A stretch of DNA of 64,000 bases from Ktedonobacterales bacterium (GTDB lineage Bacteria > Chloroflexota > Ktedonobacteria > Ktedonobacterales > Ktedonobacteraceae). The number at the start of each line of letters is the position of its first letter. Position 1 is the stretch's first letter. This document shows, in pieces, positions 17,283 through 25,830 of this stretch. Location: NCBI GenBank assembly GCA_027451525.1, contig DAIDJF010000014.1, forward strand, positions 1 through 64,000. Reading direction: 5' to 3'. Made by a program: the position numbers and the translations under genes. The notes under the pieces were generated by a model that did no database searches, was not told the origin of the DNA, and worked only from the letters and a program-made list of their open reading frames with translations.

Positions 17283-18077
17283 TTACGCGGTGGGAGCCAG
17301 AGCGATGACGCGCAAAGGGCTCCCAGAGCCATCGACAATTTTGAGCGGAGCGGCAATCACCAGCGCGCCCGTCGGTGGCAGCAATTCCAGATTGACCAGG
17401 CTGGTAATGCCAAATTTGCCGTTGCCATGCATCGTATTGTGATTGGGAAATGGCGGGTTAAACGTGCCAGCCTGTCCCGCGTCTGTGCCGACCGTCTCGA
17501 CACCCACGCCCAACACGTCACGCTCTTTTGCCAAAAACTCTGAGCAAGCCTTGTCAAAGCCGGGGCTATGCGCTCCATCGGGACCAGCATTCAAGAAGGC
17601 TTCTTTGCTGGTGCGGCGACTCCAACCCGTGCGCAACAGCACCCACGCTCCTGCCGGAATGCGTCCATGCTGCTGTTCCCACGCCTGCACGCGCTCCACC
17701 GTGAGCAGAAAATCGGCTGATTGCTCCACATCGGCAGTGACATCAATCACACAAGCGGGACCAATAAATTTGCGTGGCGGAATCGTATCAGTCGTGTTAT
17801 TGGGCAGGTCTTTGCCCGTCACCCAATGGACGGGGGCATCAAAGTGCGTGCCCGTGTGCTCACCCAGGTTGAGAATATTCCAATACCATGCTGGCCCGCG
17901 CTCATCATAGCGCGAAATCTCCGTCAACGTCAGGCCGGGCGAGAGCGCGAACATCGGCGGCAGATCAATCACGGTCGTCTCGGCTCCTAACGGCGTGGTC
18001 AGGTCAATCACATTGATCTGGCCCGCATCCAGGGCGGTTAGCAACTGTGCCAGCACGTGCGCGGCTCCATTACTCAT
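17283..18077 (-). CDS. Cyclase-family metal-dependent hydrolase (kynurenine formamidase-like)
   Basis: This 264-residue protein of the cyclase family (which includes KynB formamidase and isatin hydrolase) carries the metal-binding HTGTHFDAPVHW motif near residue 75-86 and a later FNPPFPNHNTMHGNGKFGITSLVNL segment typical of larger members. The start is MSNGAAHV behind GAAAGGA. These enzymes hydrolyse amide or lactam bonds using a divalent metal. It is on the same strand as the two decarboxylase subunits, 193 bases downstream, with a palindromic repeat in the gap, so co-transcription is possible but not certain. No kynurenine-pathway gene is nearby, so the substrate is open. Confidence 0.88.
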   Translation of the reverse strand: MSNGAAHVLAQLLTALDAGQINVIDLTTPLGAETTVIDLPPMFALSPGLTLTEISRYDERGPAWYWNILNLGEHTGTHFDAPVHWVTGKDLPNNTTDTIPPRKFIGPACVIDVTADVEQSADFLLTVERVQAWEQQHGRIPAGAWVLLRTGWSRRTSKEAFLNAGPDGAHSPGFDKACSEFLAKERDVLGVGVETVGTDAGQAGTFNPPFPNHNTMHGNGKFGITSLVNLELLPPTGALVIAAPLKIVDGSGSPLRVIALAPTA

Positions 18078-18199
18078 GTACAGTGTTCCTTTCTCGTTGC
18101 AAAAATAATACGAAAACAGCACAACGGTCGCCCGTCGTACCACATATACGCTCTATGCCCCCCCCTACAATGAAACCAAACCCGTTTTACATGTTTCGT

Positions 18200-18232
18200 A
18201 TCATTGTAAGGGCGAGGCTTGCCCTCGCCCTG
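18200..18232. repeat. REP-like palindromic element, GGGCGAGG stem variant
   Basis: ATCATTGTA followed by GGGCGAGG-CTTGC-CCTCGCCC and TG. The same 33-base layout occurs at 40580-40612, 40634-40666 and 41554-41584, with a different but still paired stem. Confidence 0.7.
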
Positions 18233-18269
18233 CTCCACGTGCCCCTGTCTCCATACAATAGTGTTAGAA

Positions 18270-18845
18270 TCAATGGCGACGGCGCAACTCCTCCAGGCTA
18301 CGTTTGAACTGGAAGCGGTTTTCGAGCAAGGGCAGGTCCATCTGAAACGATTTGGGACCGACTGGCTCGACCTTCGCGATGATCGTCGTCAGCGTCTCGC
18401 TTGCCAGGGCACGCGCGACGGCGTCTTTGAAGCTCGCCAGCGTCTCAGCCTCCAGCACGATAGGGATACCCGAAGAGCGCGCGATACCTGCTAAATCAGT
18501 CCCCGTTGCCGTCGCCGTCGGGAAACCACCCACCGAGAGCAGCGTCTCGTTATCAAAGACGATGTGGAGCAGGTTGCGTGGCTTGTAGCGCGCCATCGTG
18601 CTGAGTGTGCCCAGGTTCATCAGCAGCGAGCCGTCGCCATCTAACACGATCACCTCCTCTTGAGGGATAGCCAGCGCGATGCCCAGGCCCATAGACGAGG
18701 CCAGTCCCATCGCGTGTTCCAGATAGAAAAAGTTATGGCGATGGCCCAACGTGTAGAGTTCAACAGCGACCGCTCCCATGATCGTGACCACAATATGCTC
18801 AGCGATGTCGGGATAAATCGTTTGCAATGCCTCAGAGCGCAACAT
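18270..18845 (-). CDS. Thiamine-diphosphate decarboxylase, cofactor-binding (beta) subunit
   Basis: This 191-residue subunit corresponds to the C-terminal PP domain of ThDP enzymes. The ThDP/Mg motif begins at LDGDGSLLMNLGTLST and closes about 27 residues later at VFDNETL; FLEHAMGLASSMGLGIALA precedes it as in sulfopyruvate and phosphonopyruvate decarboxylases. The start ATG lies 4 bases after the stop of the partner gene with GGGAGGAG in between. With the 170-residue PYR subunit it would form an alpha2beta2 enzyme that decarboxylates a 2-oxo acid. The best guess is the sulfopyruvate decarboxylase (ComDE) type; phosphonopyruvate is also possible. Confidence 0.85.
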   Translation of the reverse strand: MLRSEALQTIYPDIAEHIVVTIMGAVAVELYTLGHRHNFFYLEHAMGLASSMGLGIALAIPQEEVIVLDGDGSLLMNLGTLSTMARYKPRNLLHIVFDNETLLSVGGFPTATATGTDLAGIARSSGIPIVLEAETLASFKDAVARALASETLTTIIAKVEPVGPKSFQMDLPLLENRFQFKRSLEELRRRH

Positions 18846-18849
18846 AGTC

Positions 18850-19362
18850 TTACTCCTCCCACATCAATTCACGCGACAGCAACACGGCCACCGGGTGTAG
18901 TGAGGCGTGGGCCAGTGTTTGCGCGTCTTTAATACGCTTCTGCACCTCGGCAGGATTGCTCAGTTGCCAGATGGGAATATTCAGCGCGCGCAAGACAGGT
19001 TCTGTCACCAGACCACCCTGCGTCTGCCAGGCATCCTTCTCACCAAAGGTCCCCCGATACGAGATGAGCATGAGTAGCGGGATTTTGTACAGCAGAGCCA
19101 GCGAGACAATGGGATTGATCGCCGCCAGAAAGCCGTGATTTTGCATCAGCAGGGCGGAATTGACGCCCGCGAGATGCGCACCAGCAGAGATGCCGATGCC
19201 TTCCTCCTCTTTGGCGAGACGCACCAGTGTCATCTCTGGATCTTCCTCAGCCATGCGCAACAGATGGACGAGCCAGGTTTCGGGCAGCGCGGAAATAATT
19301 TTGACATCGCAGGCTTTGAGGGCGTCATAAATGAGCCTGGAGTTCGTTGTAGAAACGGGCAT
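18850..19362 (-). CDS. Thiamine-diphosphate decarboxylase, PYR (alpha) subunit
   Basis: This 170-residue subunit corresponds to the N-terminal pyrimidine-binding domain of ThDP enzymes. The catalytic Glu of that domain lies in the AKEEEGIGISAGAHLAG stretch, and SALLMQNHGFLAAINPI and LLMLISYRGTFGEKDAWQTQGG match the sulfopyruvate decarboxylase alpha family. I choose MPVSTTN as start, 6 bases after a GGAGG, rather than the ATG 12 bases earlier that contains the site itself. It is the first gene of a two-gene unit, perhaps extended to the cyclase. Separate PYR and PP chains are the defining feature of this subfamily. Confidence 0.85.
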   Translation of the reverse strand: MPVSTTNSRLIYDALKACDVKIISALPETWLVHLLRMAEEDPEMTLVRLAKEEEGIGISAGAHLAGVNSALLMQNHGFLAAINPIVSLALLYKIPLLMLISYRGTFGEKDAWQTQGGLVTEPVLRALNIPIWQLSNPAEVQKRIKDAQTLAHASLHPVAVLLSRELMWEE

Positions 19363-19438
19363 GCTTTCCTCCATGTCATAGCAACAAGAAGATCACCATG
19401 CGCTTATAATATCACAGAGAGATGAGAGACAAAACACA

Positions 19439-19978
19439 ATGGAGAAATATATGCATTTTGACGATGACGAACTCCACAACCAGGAGAACGATGAACAGGA
19501 AATTGGTAGCGACGGGCTACTGGCCGCCGACGATTTGCGTCTGCCAGAGGGCGCGAATATCCTGGTGCGCCTGCACGCCTTGCGCGCATGGTTGGAGCGG
19601 CGCACGAGTGAGGCCAGCATGGAAGTTGGCAAGGCCGCGCTTATCATTCAGCAAATCTTGCAAGAAGAGCCGACAATACGCCCCACGCGCCGCGCTCGCC
19701 ACGATACGAGCACTACCATCCTCGTGGAGGCGCAGAATGCACTCGCTAGTGCGCAGCAAGAGTTAGCGACATACGAAGAGGCGCAGACTTTGCTCACCGA
19801 ATGCCTTGACCACACCACGCCCGGACAGCGCACGCTCGTCGAGTATTATCTGATGCTCGACGAGCTTGTCCAACAGATCGACAGCGATCAATCTAGCTTA
19901 TCCGCAGCGCACCTGCACGCGCTACACGAGGTCCAGCATCGCGTTGAACATGTCAGTATCTCTGATGGGGAAGAGTGA
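19439..19978 (+). CDS. Acidic helical protein, hypothetical
   Basis: This 179-residue protein is soluble and strongly acidic at both ends (MHFDDDELHNQEN and VSISDGEE). The middle is helical with likely coiled coil (ILVRLHALRAWLERRTSEAS and LVEAQNALASAQQELATYEEAQTLL). No family recognised. It is a single gene whose stop codon directly abuts the stop of the convergent gene at 19979, with no room for a terminator. The ribosome site is weak, and a start at residue 5 (MHFDDD) is equally possible. Confidence 0.65.
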   Translation: MEKYMHFDDDELHNQENDEQEIGSDGLLAADDLRLPEGANILVRLHALRAWLERRTSEASMEVGKAALIIQQILQEEPTIRPTRRARHDTSTTILVEAQNALASAQQELATYEEAQTLLTECLDHTTPGQRTLVEYYLMLDELVQQIDSDQSSLSAAHLHALHEVQHRVEHVSISDGEE

Positions 19979-20527
19979 TTAACTGCCAAACGAGATGCTG
20001 GTATTGCCCAAATGGAGCGTCAACTGCGACAGATTCACGACAGTGGAGACGGGAAAATCGAAGAAACCACTTTGCGTGCTTTTAGGCAACGAGGCAGGTG
20101 CCACAGAAATCAGCTTGGGCGCGACGATTGTGCCATCCGGCAACTGCAAACGCACAAGATTGGCATAATTGACACCAACAACCGTGCTCTGCGTGTTATG
20201 GGCCAGTGCCAGCACACGCACGACATAGACGCCTCCAGGCCGTCGATCATCAGAAAACTTTGTGGCTAGCGTGACCTGCGTCAGTGTCAACTGAACCGCG
20301 CCAAGCATCGCTTGACGATTGAGCGGCAAGACGCTCAACTGATTGGTGACAGAGACCGTCGGTGTATTGGGCAGGTCGCCCGTTGTATTGGTTGAATCGC
20401 CCTCTGGCGGAGCAAAAAAAGCCAACACGACGGCAAGCGCAATGATGACGATAGCGATAATTGTTTTTGCCCGCCCTGAGAGACGGGGACGTTTCTGCTG
20501 TGTAGGAGTAACAGGTGTTTCTACCAT
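19979..20527 (-). CDS. Single-pass membrane protein with extracytoplasmic beta domain, hypothetical
   Basis: This 182-residue protein has a short basic cytoplasmic start, one membrane helix (TIIAIVIIALAVVLAFFAP, about residues 22-40), a Thr/Asn-rich linker and a beta-rich outer domain of about 120 residues (VQLTLTQVTLATKFSDD, VYVVRVLALAHNTQSTVVGV, LTLHLGNTSISFG). The outer part resembles the DUF4352-like immunoglobulin-type domains of extracellular proteins, but this is a weak impression. It stands alone, between a convergent gene and the hairpin at 20609-20684. Confidence 0.65.
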   Translation of the reverse strand: MVETPVTPTQQKRPRLSGRAKTIIAIVIIALAVVLAFFAPPEGDSTNTTGDLPNTPTVSVTNQLSVLPLNRQAMLGAVQLTLTQVTLATKFSDDRRPGGVYVVRVLALAHNTQSTVVGVNYANLVRLQLPDGTIVAPKLISVAPASLPKSTQSGFFDFPVSTVVNLSQLTLHLGNTSISFGS

Positions 20528-20608
20528 GTATTATTCTCTGTTTCTGCTTATAGATATCTGGGAGTATGACCACAACATATTATAGCAAAGCAGACCAGAG
20601 CCGACACG

Positions 20609-20684
20609 CAAACCGTAGAAGCAATGGCTCCAATAACGGCAATCATATCGTTGCCGTTATTGGAGCCATTGCTTCTACGGTTTG
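20609..20684. terminator. 34-bp perfect hairpin spanning the DUF1501 stop codon
   Basis: The arms 20609-20642 and 20651-20684 are exact inverse copies with an 8-base loop. The right arm begins inside the end of the DUF1501 gene, including its TAG stop. It can fold in transcripts of either strand and probably terminates or protects the mRNA end. There is no U-run after it. Confidence 0.75.
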
Positions 20685-21937
20685 GGCAGGAAATTTTGCG
20701 CACCGAAAGAGCCGCCGAGCACTGCCGTTGAGGATGCACCAAGCCAGCGGTCCAGCACGGTCGCGTACACCGAGCGGAAATCGGTCGTGTATTTGAGGTT
20801 GCCATAGTTGTCCAGGCTGGTCAGGCTGGGTGGCTCACCGTAGATGCCCTTGCTGACCGGGTTGCCCAACACAAACATGGGGGCCGCTGTGCCGTGGTCG
20901 GTTCCCAGGCTCCCATTCTCCTCCACGCGCCGTCCGAACTCTGACCACGTCATGATTACCACGTTATCCGCCTTGCCGTGCTGCGAGAGGTCGGTATAGA
21001 AGGCCGCGAGACCATCGGCCAGCGTTTTCATCAGCGTATCGTGCGTAGCTAGCTCGTTGGCATGCGTATCAAAGCCACCGAGCGTGACATAGCCGACACG
21101 CAGGCCCAAGCCTTGCACAATCGCCTCCGCCAGAATTTGCAGGCCAGCGGCAAACGGTCCCGTCGGATACTGCACAGCAGGCTTATACTGACTGGCGGCC
21201 TGATGCAAACGATTCGAGCCATCCTGCGCACTCAGAGCGGTTGTCTCCAACAGAGCCGCGTAGGGTGCTGTCTGCGGATAAGAGTTGTAGAGCTTCATCA
21301 GGGCCGCGAGACGCGCATTGCCGCCATCGGTCTCAACAGGGTCAGGAGCGATACGATAACCGGGCACGTTGGCAATGGTGGGAACAGGCTTGCTGATTGA
21401 AGAGAGTGCCTGCGCCGTTTGCGTGCCGATATTCATGACAGGAAACGGATGCCCTTGCTGATCTACCCAGCCAGAAACGAGTTTACCCAGCCAGCCCTCG
21501 GAACCATTGCCGGTCAGGTCAAGCGTCTGCCAGATGTCCATCGCTTGGAAGTGTGAGAGGCTGGGATTGGGATAACCCGCACCCTCGATGATTGCTAGAT
21601 GACCCTGGTCCCATAATTGCTTGAGGGGAGCCAGATTGGGATGCAGTCCAAGCCGCCCATCCAGTGACAAGACCTTTGACTGCGGAATTGCCAGCGTGGG
21701 GCGCATTTTATAGTAGGTTGAGTCCATATAGGGAACAACGGTATTTAAGCCATCATTGCCACCCGCCATCTGCACAACGATCAGCGTGCGGTCGGTCGAT
21801 GCCTGTGCCAGATGCGACCCCTCAATGGCCTGCGCGTGCGCCGAGGCAATACCGCGACTGAAAATGGCAGGCATCACCATACCAGCCGAGACAACCAGCA
21901 ATCCATCTTTTATCATTGCTCTGCGTGAGAGTTTCAT
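20675..21937 (-). CDS. DUF1501 secreted protein (sulfatase-like fold)
   Basis: This 420-residue protein begins with a Tat-like signal (KLSRRAMIKDGLLVVSAGMVMPAIFS, cut probably after SAHA). The DUF1501 features are VQMAGGNDGLNTVVPY near the start of the mature part, GGFDTHANEL in the middle, and VVIMTWSEFGRRVEENGSLGTDHGTAAPMFVLG near the end, with metal-binding-type Asp and His residues as in the alkaline phosphatase superfamily. It follows the DUF1800 gene after 24 bases. The two families are almost always paired, and the pair is thought to act outside the membrane. Substrate unknown. Confidence 0.92.
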   Translation of the reverse strand: MKLSRRAMIKDGLLVVSAGMVMPAIFSRGIASAHAQAIEGSHLAQASTDRTLIVVQMAGGNDGLNTVVPYMDSTYYKMRPTLAIPQSKVLSLDGRLGLHPNLAPLKQLWDQGHLAIIEGAGYPNPSLSHFQAMDIWQTLDLTGNGSEGWLGKLVSGWVDQQGHPFPVMNIGTQTAQALSSISKPVPTIANVPGYRIAPDPVETDGGNARLAALMKLYNSYPQTAPYAALLETTALSAQDGSNRLHQAASQYKPAVQYPTGPFAAGLQILAEAIVQGLGLRVGYVTLGGFDTHANELATHDTLMKTLADGLAAFYTDLSQHGKADNVVIMTWSEFGRRVEENGSLGTDHGTAAPMFVLGNPVSKGIYGEPPSLTSLDNYGNLKYTTDFRSVYATVLDRWLGASSTAVLGGSFGAQNFLPKP

Positions 21938-21961
21938 GTTCGTTCTCCAGTATGTATGATG

Positions 21962-23614
21962 CTAGTTTAATTGATATTCAGGTGAGGACATCATCAGGTA
22001 CAAGGCCCCGCGCACATTGCCCAGCGGATAACTTTTGCCGTTACCCAGCGTGATATGCGTATTGCCGCGACTACTGCTACTGGCAGTAAAGTAGTTCAAT
22101 AGCAGTGAACGGCGGTCGGAGGAGAGATTGCCATCCAGCAGGAACGCTGCATGATAATCGACAAAGTGTTCCGGCGAGTCAATCTTGTTGGCGTTAACAA
22201 CTGCTTGCAGGTCGATTGGCTGATAGCCATTGTTAGGATTGCGGTTGACCAGCAGCAGATCAATATAATTCAGGCGCGTCATCCAGGTTCCGCTATTGAG
22301 CCAGAGCGCGCTCTGCTTATCGCCGGGCCAGCCAGCCACATTAGGCGGGTCAAAGACCGTCTGGCCCATCAAGGTGGTCATCACGCCCAGGTTCTTGCCG
22401 TTGCCCTGCACTCCTAACCCACGATAGGCTCCCACGACGAACTCAACAGGCGATTTGAGACGGCTACGATAGGCTTTTTGCGAGGCGAATTGCGGCGATA
22501 ATAGTAGTGTACGCATCACAGCCCCCATGTTATGCCCGCTTTTGACATAGGTATCAACCAGTGGACTAAGATCATCATTGCTCGGATTTTCATAAACAAA
22601 GAAAGTAAACAATTTACGTGCAATAAACCAGGGCGCGGCGGGATGATTCGTCAGTAGATGAATAACGTCTTTATAGTCAAAATTGCCGCGCTGGCCCAGA
22701 AAATTTTTCTCAAGCGTATTATGGTCGCCAGGGACATACTTGCCAACGCTTTGCATACCCTGCCCCGCGATGTGCCAGCCAGTCAGGGCAGCCGCGCCGC
22801 CAAAGACATCTTGCTGCGTGTAGCTGCTCAGACCAATAGTGAATAGCTCCATCAGTTCGCGCGCGTAGTTCTCGTTAGGCGCGTTTTTACGGCTCTTGGT
22901 CAAATCGAGGTAGAAGAGCATGGCAGGGTCAGCCGTGATACCCAACAGAATATTATCAAAGGTATCAAAAGCGTGTGTGCGTAAAAACTGATTTTGCAGC
23001 ACCATACGCCCATAGTTATTAGGCCCGCCTACGTTACGAAAGCTGCTCGTTAGCACGCCATGCCAGAAGAGCGTCATTTTCTCCAACAAGGGACGTTGCG
23101 TCCAGGCCATACGCAAGAGCCACCAGCGTTGCATATCGGCAGCCGCAGCACGCCCATCCAGTTGCAAGCCGAGAGCATTCAAGCGGCTCTCAGTCTCGCT
23201 CTCTGAGACCTGCTGATAGTTCAGCAAGCGATCTACCGCGTCTTGAAAACTCAGTTTCTGATAGATTGCCAGATCTTGTGGGCTGGCTCCAAAGCCAGCT
23301 TTACGTAAAAGGTGTCCAATCTGCATACTACTAGCTATCGGCCCATGTGAGGAAAAATTGAATCCTCCATGTTGCAAGACCTCAGCCAAGGCAACGCCGC
23401 CAATTGCCGCGCCTCCCACACCTGCCGCTGCCACGCCGATCAGTTTGCGGCGCGACCACTTGCGTTTCTGCCCTGGAGGAGGCGGGATCACGCCAGACGG
23501 TGGCACAACAGGCATTGGTTGTGTATTATCCTGTCTCTGCGACTCCGCGCTGGAATGGCGCGCGCTCCAGGGAATAGTTGGCTCATCGTACTCATTCATA
23601 TCTACCGAATCCAT
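21962..23614 (-). CDS. DUF1800 secreted protein
   Basis: This 550-residue protein has a Pro-rich cytoplasmic N-tail (about 1-50) and then a Tat-like signal anchor (KRKWSRRKLIGVAAAGVGGAAIGGVALAEV). The DUF1800 body follows: HLLRKAGFGASPQDLAIYQ, WWLLRMAWTQRPLLEKMTLFWHGVLTSSF, NENYARELMELFTIGLSSYTQQDV, and VFDPPNVAGWPGDKQSALWLNSGTWMTRLNY. These segments are the conserved core of the family. A CAGGAGAAG site precedes the ATG. It leads the two-gene unit with DUF1501. Biochemical role unknown. Confidence 0.92.
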   Translation of the reverse strand: MDSVDMNEYDEPTIPWSARHSSAESQRQDNTQPMPVVPPSGVIPPPPGQKRKWSRRKLIGVAAAGVGGAAIGGVALAEVLQHGGFNFSSHGPIASSMQIGHLLRKAGFGASPQDLAIYQKLSFQDAVDRLLNYQQVSESETESRLNALGLQLDGRAAAADMQRWWLLRMAWTQRPLLEKMTLFWHGVLTSSFRNVGGPNNYGRMVLQNQFLRTHAFDTFDNILLGITADPAMLFYLDLTKSRKNAPNENYARELMELFTIGLSSYTQQDVFGGAAALTGWHIAGQGMQSVGKYVPGDHNTLEKNFLGQRGNFDYKDVIHLLTNHPAAPWFIARKLFTFFVYENPSNDDLSPLVDTYVKSGHNMGAVMRTLLLSPQFASQKAYRSRLKSPVEFVVGAYRGLGVQGNGKNLGVMTTLMGQTVFDPPNVAGWPGDKQSALWLNSGTWMTRLNYIDLLLVNRNPNNGYQPIDLQAVVNANKIDSPEHFVDYHAAFLLDGNLSSDRRSLLLNYFTASSSSRGNTHITLGNGKSYPLGNVRGALYLMMSSPEYQLN

Positions 23615-23821
23615 AACATCTTCTCCTGCAAGGATTGTTCTCTCTCCTGTTTCGTGCTCTGCCCTACATCTCTCTCTTGCTTGTATTCTAACAGAGGAAT
23701 CTCAAGAAATATTCAAGATGCTCTACAGATTTGGGCAAGATAGCACTCACCACTTCCCTTCAGCTTGTTTTTACACACCATTTTGCGATACGGTACATAA
23801 TACGTGATTTTTCATATTAAG

Positions 23822-23852
23822 TTGAGTATATTTTGTAGAGCTTTCTTATAAT
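23822..23852 (+). promoter_or_regulatory. Candidate promoter for the GT-C gene
   Basis: A TATAAT (23847-23852) lies 30 bases before the ATG at 23882. The nearest -35-like hexamer is TTGAGT (23822-23827) with a long 19-base spacer, so the call is weak. Confidence 0.35.
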
Positions 23853-23881
23853 AATCGTAGATTGGAATATGTAGAAAACTT

Positions 23882-25693
23882 ATGCATACTGGGACGCTAC
23901 CACCCGCCAGCACACAGCCACTACCCATTACCGCTACAACGCGTACACTTCTACCGCTCACCTATATACTGCTTTTTCTCATGGGAGTATCTTTTTTCTT
24001 GCTTGACGCAATTCTCCCGCTACAAAATCTCTGGTTCTATAATGCCCTTCTTACACTACCATTACGCTCCTGGCTACTTTTTCCTATGCATCTGCTCTTA
24101 CCAGGCCGCTTATCCGTCTCTAGCCTGCCCGGCGTCCATCACACATTCCCAGGTTCGTTCGCCAGCCCATGGCGTGAAACGTGGCTCCTCTTCGCGATTT
24201 TTTTACTGCTCTTCAGTTGCTTTCTTTTGGCATTACACACGCTGCCACGCACCCTCACACACCGTTTTATCCTCGTTTCTACGTTCCTTTTGGGCACACT
24301 CTGCATCCTCTTTCCCATCGTCTCGTCCGAGGATATCTTCTCCTATATTGCCTATGCCCGTATGCTGCTGCTCTATCATCTCAACCCGCTTGCCACATTG
24401 CCTACCGTCATTCATACCGATCAGATATATCAGTATCTGTACTGGACAAACCAACCCTCTATTTATGGCCCAACATGGATAGTCCTTACTACAGCACTTC
24501 AATGGCTTGACCAACGGATGGGTATAACACATATTGCCTCAATGGTCCTGCTCCTGCGTCTCTTTTCGCTTGCCATGCATCTCGCCTCTGTCCAGCTTGT
24601 CTGGTCTATCATAGGCTCGTTGCCTGCACGTAACCCACTTTCGACAACGTATCAGCAGTTGCGCCGTCGCGCTACACTCGCGTTTGCCTGGAATCCTTTT
24701 CTGCTCTATGAAGCGTGCGTCAATGCACATGTCGATACCACTATGCTCTTTTTCGTCTTGCTCATGCTGTGGGTACTCCTCACGCGCCGCCGCCACCTTT
24801 TCACAGGCACAGCCCTGACCGCAGTACTACTCGCCATCGCCACATGCATCAAATTTACCCTGCTCATGTTTTTACCGGGTCTCTTAATTTTTCTCTGGGT
24901 CTATCATGCTCCTCACCTTTTCTTGCACAAAGAGCGTTCTCCTGCCGATAGCCCAGGCGGGAACCTTACGCATCTATACTACACAATGCGCTCGATGCAG
25001 CAGACACGCCGTCTCATTCATATGGGCGTTGCTCTCGGCGCTTATTGTAGTGCAGTCATCCTGCTCTATGCACCTTTTTGGCAGGGCGGTGCAGTTCTCC
25101 ATGTCCTCCAAGTCAACCCCGGCACATTTCATGCCACTAACTCGCCTTACGCCTTTCTGATCGCGCTTTCCGTCAGCATACGTGGAAGTCAGGTGCTCCC
25201 TTCGATTGTAAGCAAAAGTTCGCACATTGAATGGCTGGCCCATCTTATCAGTATGGCCCTGTTCTGCGCTAGCTACTGCGTTTTGTTCGTCTGGATGGCT
25301 CTTACTATCCGTCGCGCCGAGGCATTTCAAGCTCTGGTGCGCTGGATGCTTTTCGTCTGGCTCGTCTATTGTCTCTTTGGCAGTCCCTGGTTCTGGCCCT
25401 GGTATATGACAACCTTCTTTGGTCTCTTTGCACTGGTAGAAAGTGACGAACACACGTTTACGTCACTTGCGCGTTTTATCAATGTGCCACTCGCGGTCCG
25501 TCTGCTCACCTTGAGTATCCTGAGCATGTACTGCTTTCTCTCTTTCGCCCCTCTCAACACGCCCACGCCCTTCTTGAAACACTTTGTCTGGACCTATCTG
25601 GGAGGTCTCTGGGTATGGGGGCTTCCGCTGCTTGCGCTACACTTTCCACGTAGGAAAATGACGAGTATAGCTGTTCCATTCGATATAAAGTGA
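23882..25693 (+). CDS. GT-C-fold polyprenyl-phosphate mannosyltransferase-like membrane protein
   Basis: This 603-residue protein has about twelve to thirteen membrane helices. The first large outer loop region carries PIVSSEDIFSYIAYARMLLLYHLNPL, the acidic-residue signature typical of lipid-linked mannosyltransferases of actinobacterial MptA/MptB and GT87 type, followed by YGPTWIVLTT. Later AFAWNPFLLYEACVNAHVDT is also typical. Such enzymes transfer a sugar from polyprenyl phosphate to a surface glycan or lipid. A hydrophilic loop near residue 360-375 is likely cytoplasmic. The next gene downstream is a secreted glycosidase, which suits a surface-polysaccharide theme. Confidence 0.8.
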   Translation: MHTGTLPPASTQPLPITATTRTLLPLTYILLFLMGVSFFLLDAILPLQNLWFYNALLTLPLRSWLLFPMHLLLPGRLSVSSLPGVHHTFPGSFASPWRETWLLFAIFLLLFSCFLLALHTLPRTLTHRFILVSTFLLGTLCILFPIVSSEDIFSYIAYARMLLLYHLNPLATLPTVIHTDQIYQYLYWTNQPSIYGPTWIVLTTALQWLDQRMGITHIASMVLLLRLFSLAMHLASVQLVWSIIGSLPARNPLSTTYQQLRRRATLAFAWNPFLLYEACVNAHVDTTMLFFVLLMLWVLLTRRRHLFTGTALTAVLLAIATCIKFTLLMFLPGLLIFLWVYHAPHLFLHKERSPADSPGGNLTHLYYTMRSMQQTRRLIHMGVALGAYCSAVILLYAPFWQGGAVLHVLQVNPGTFHATNSPYAFLIALSVSIRGSQVLPSIVSKSSHIEWLAHLISMALFCASYCVLFVWMALTIRRAEAFQALVRWMLFVWLVYCLFGSPWFWPWYMTTFFGLFALVESDEHTFTSLARFINVPLAVRLLTLSILSMYCFLSFAPLNTPTPFLKHFVWTYLGGLWVWGLPLLALHFPRRKMTSIAVPFDIK

Positions 25694-25830
25694 ACAAGAC
25701 CATAGGGTAAAAGTCCCAACATCCATGCTCTATTCTATGCCAAGCAATCTGAAGGTGTTATAGTGCATTAGGACACAGCTATCAAGACGGAGATGTACAG
25801 GCAACGCATGTATTGAGGATATGGTGACAT

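Noticed and set aside
20675-20805. A small gene antisense to the DUF1501 end within the hairpin region
   Set aside because: The frame arises from the inverted repeat itself and has no ribosome site.
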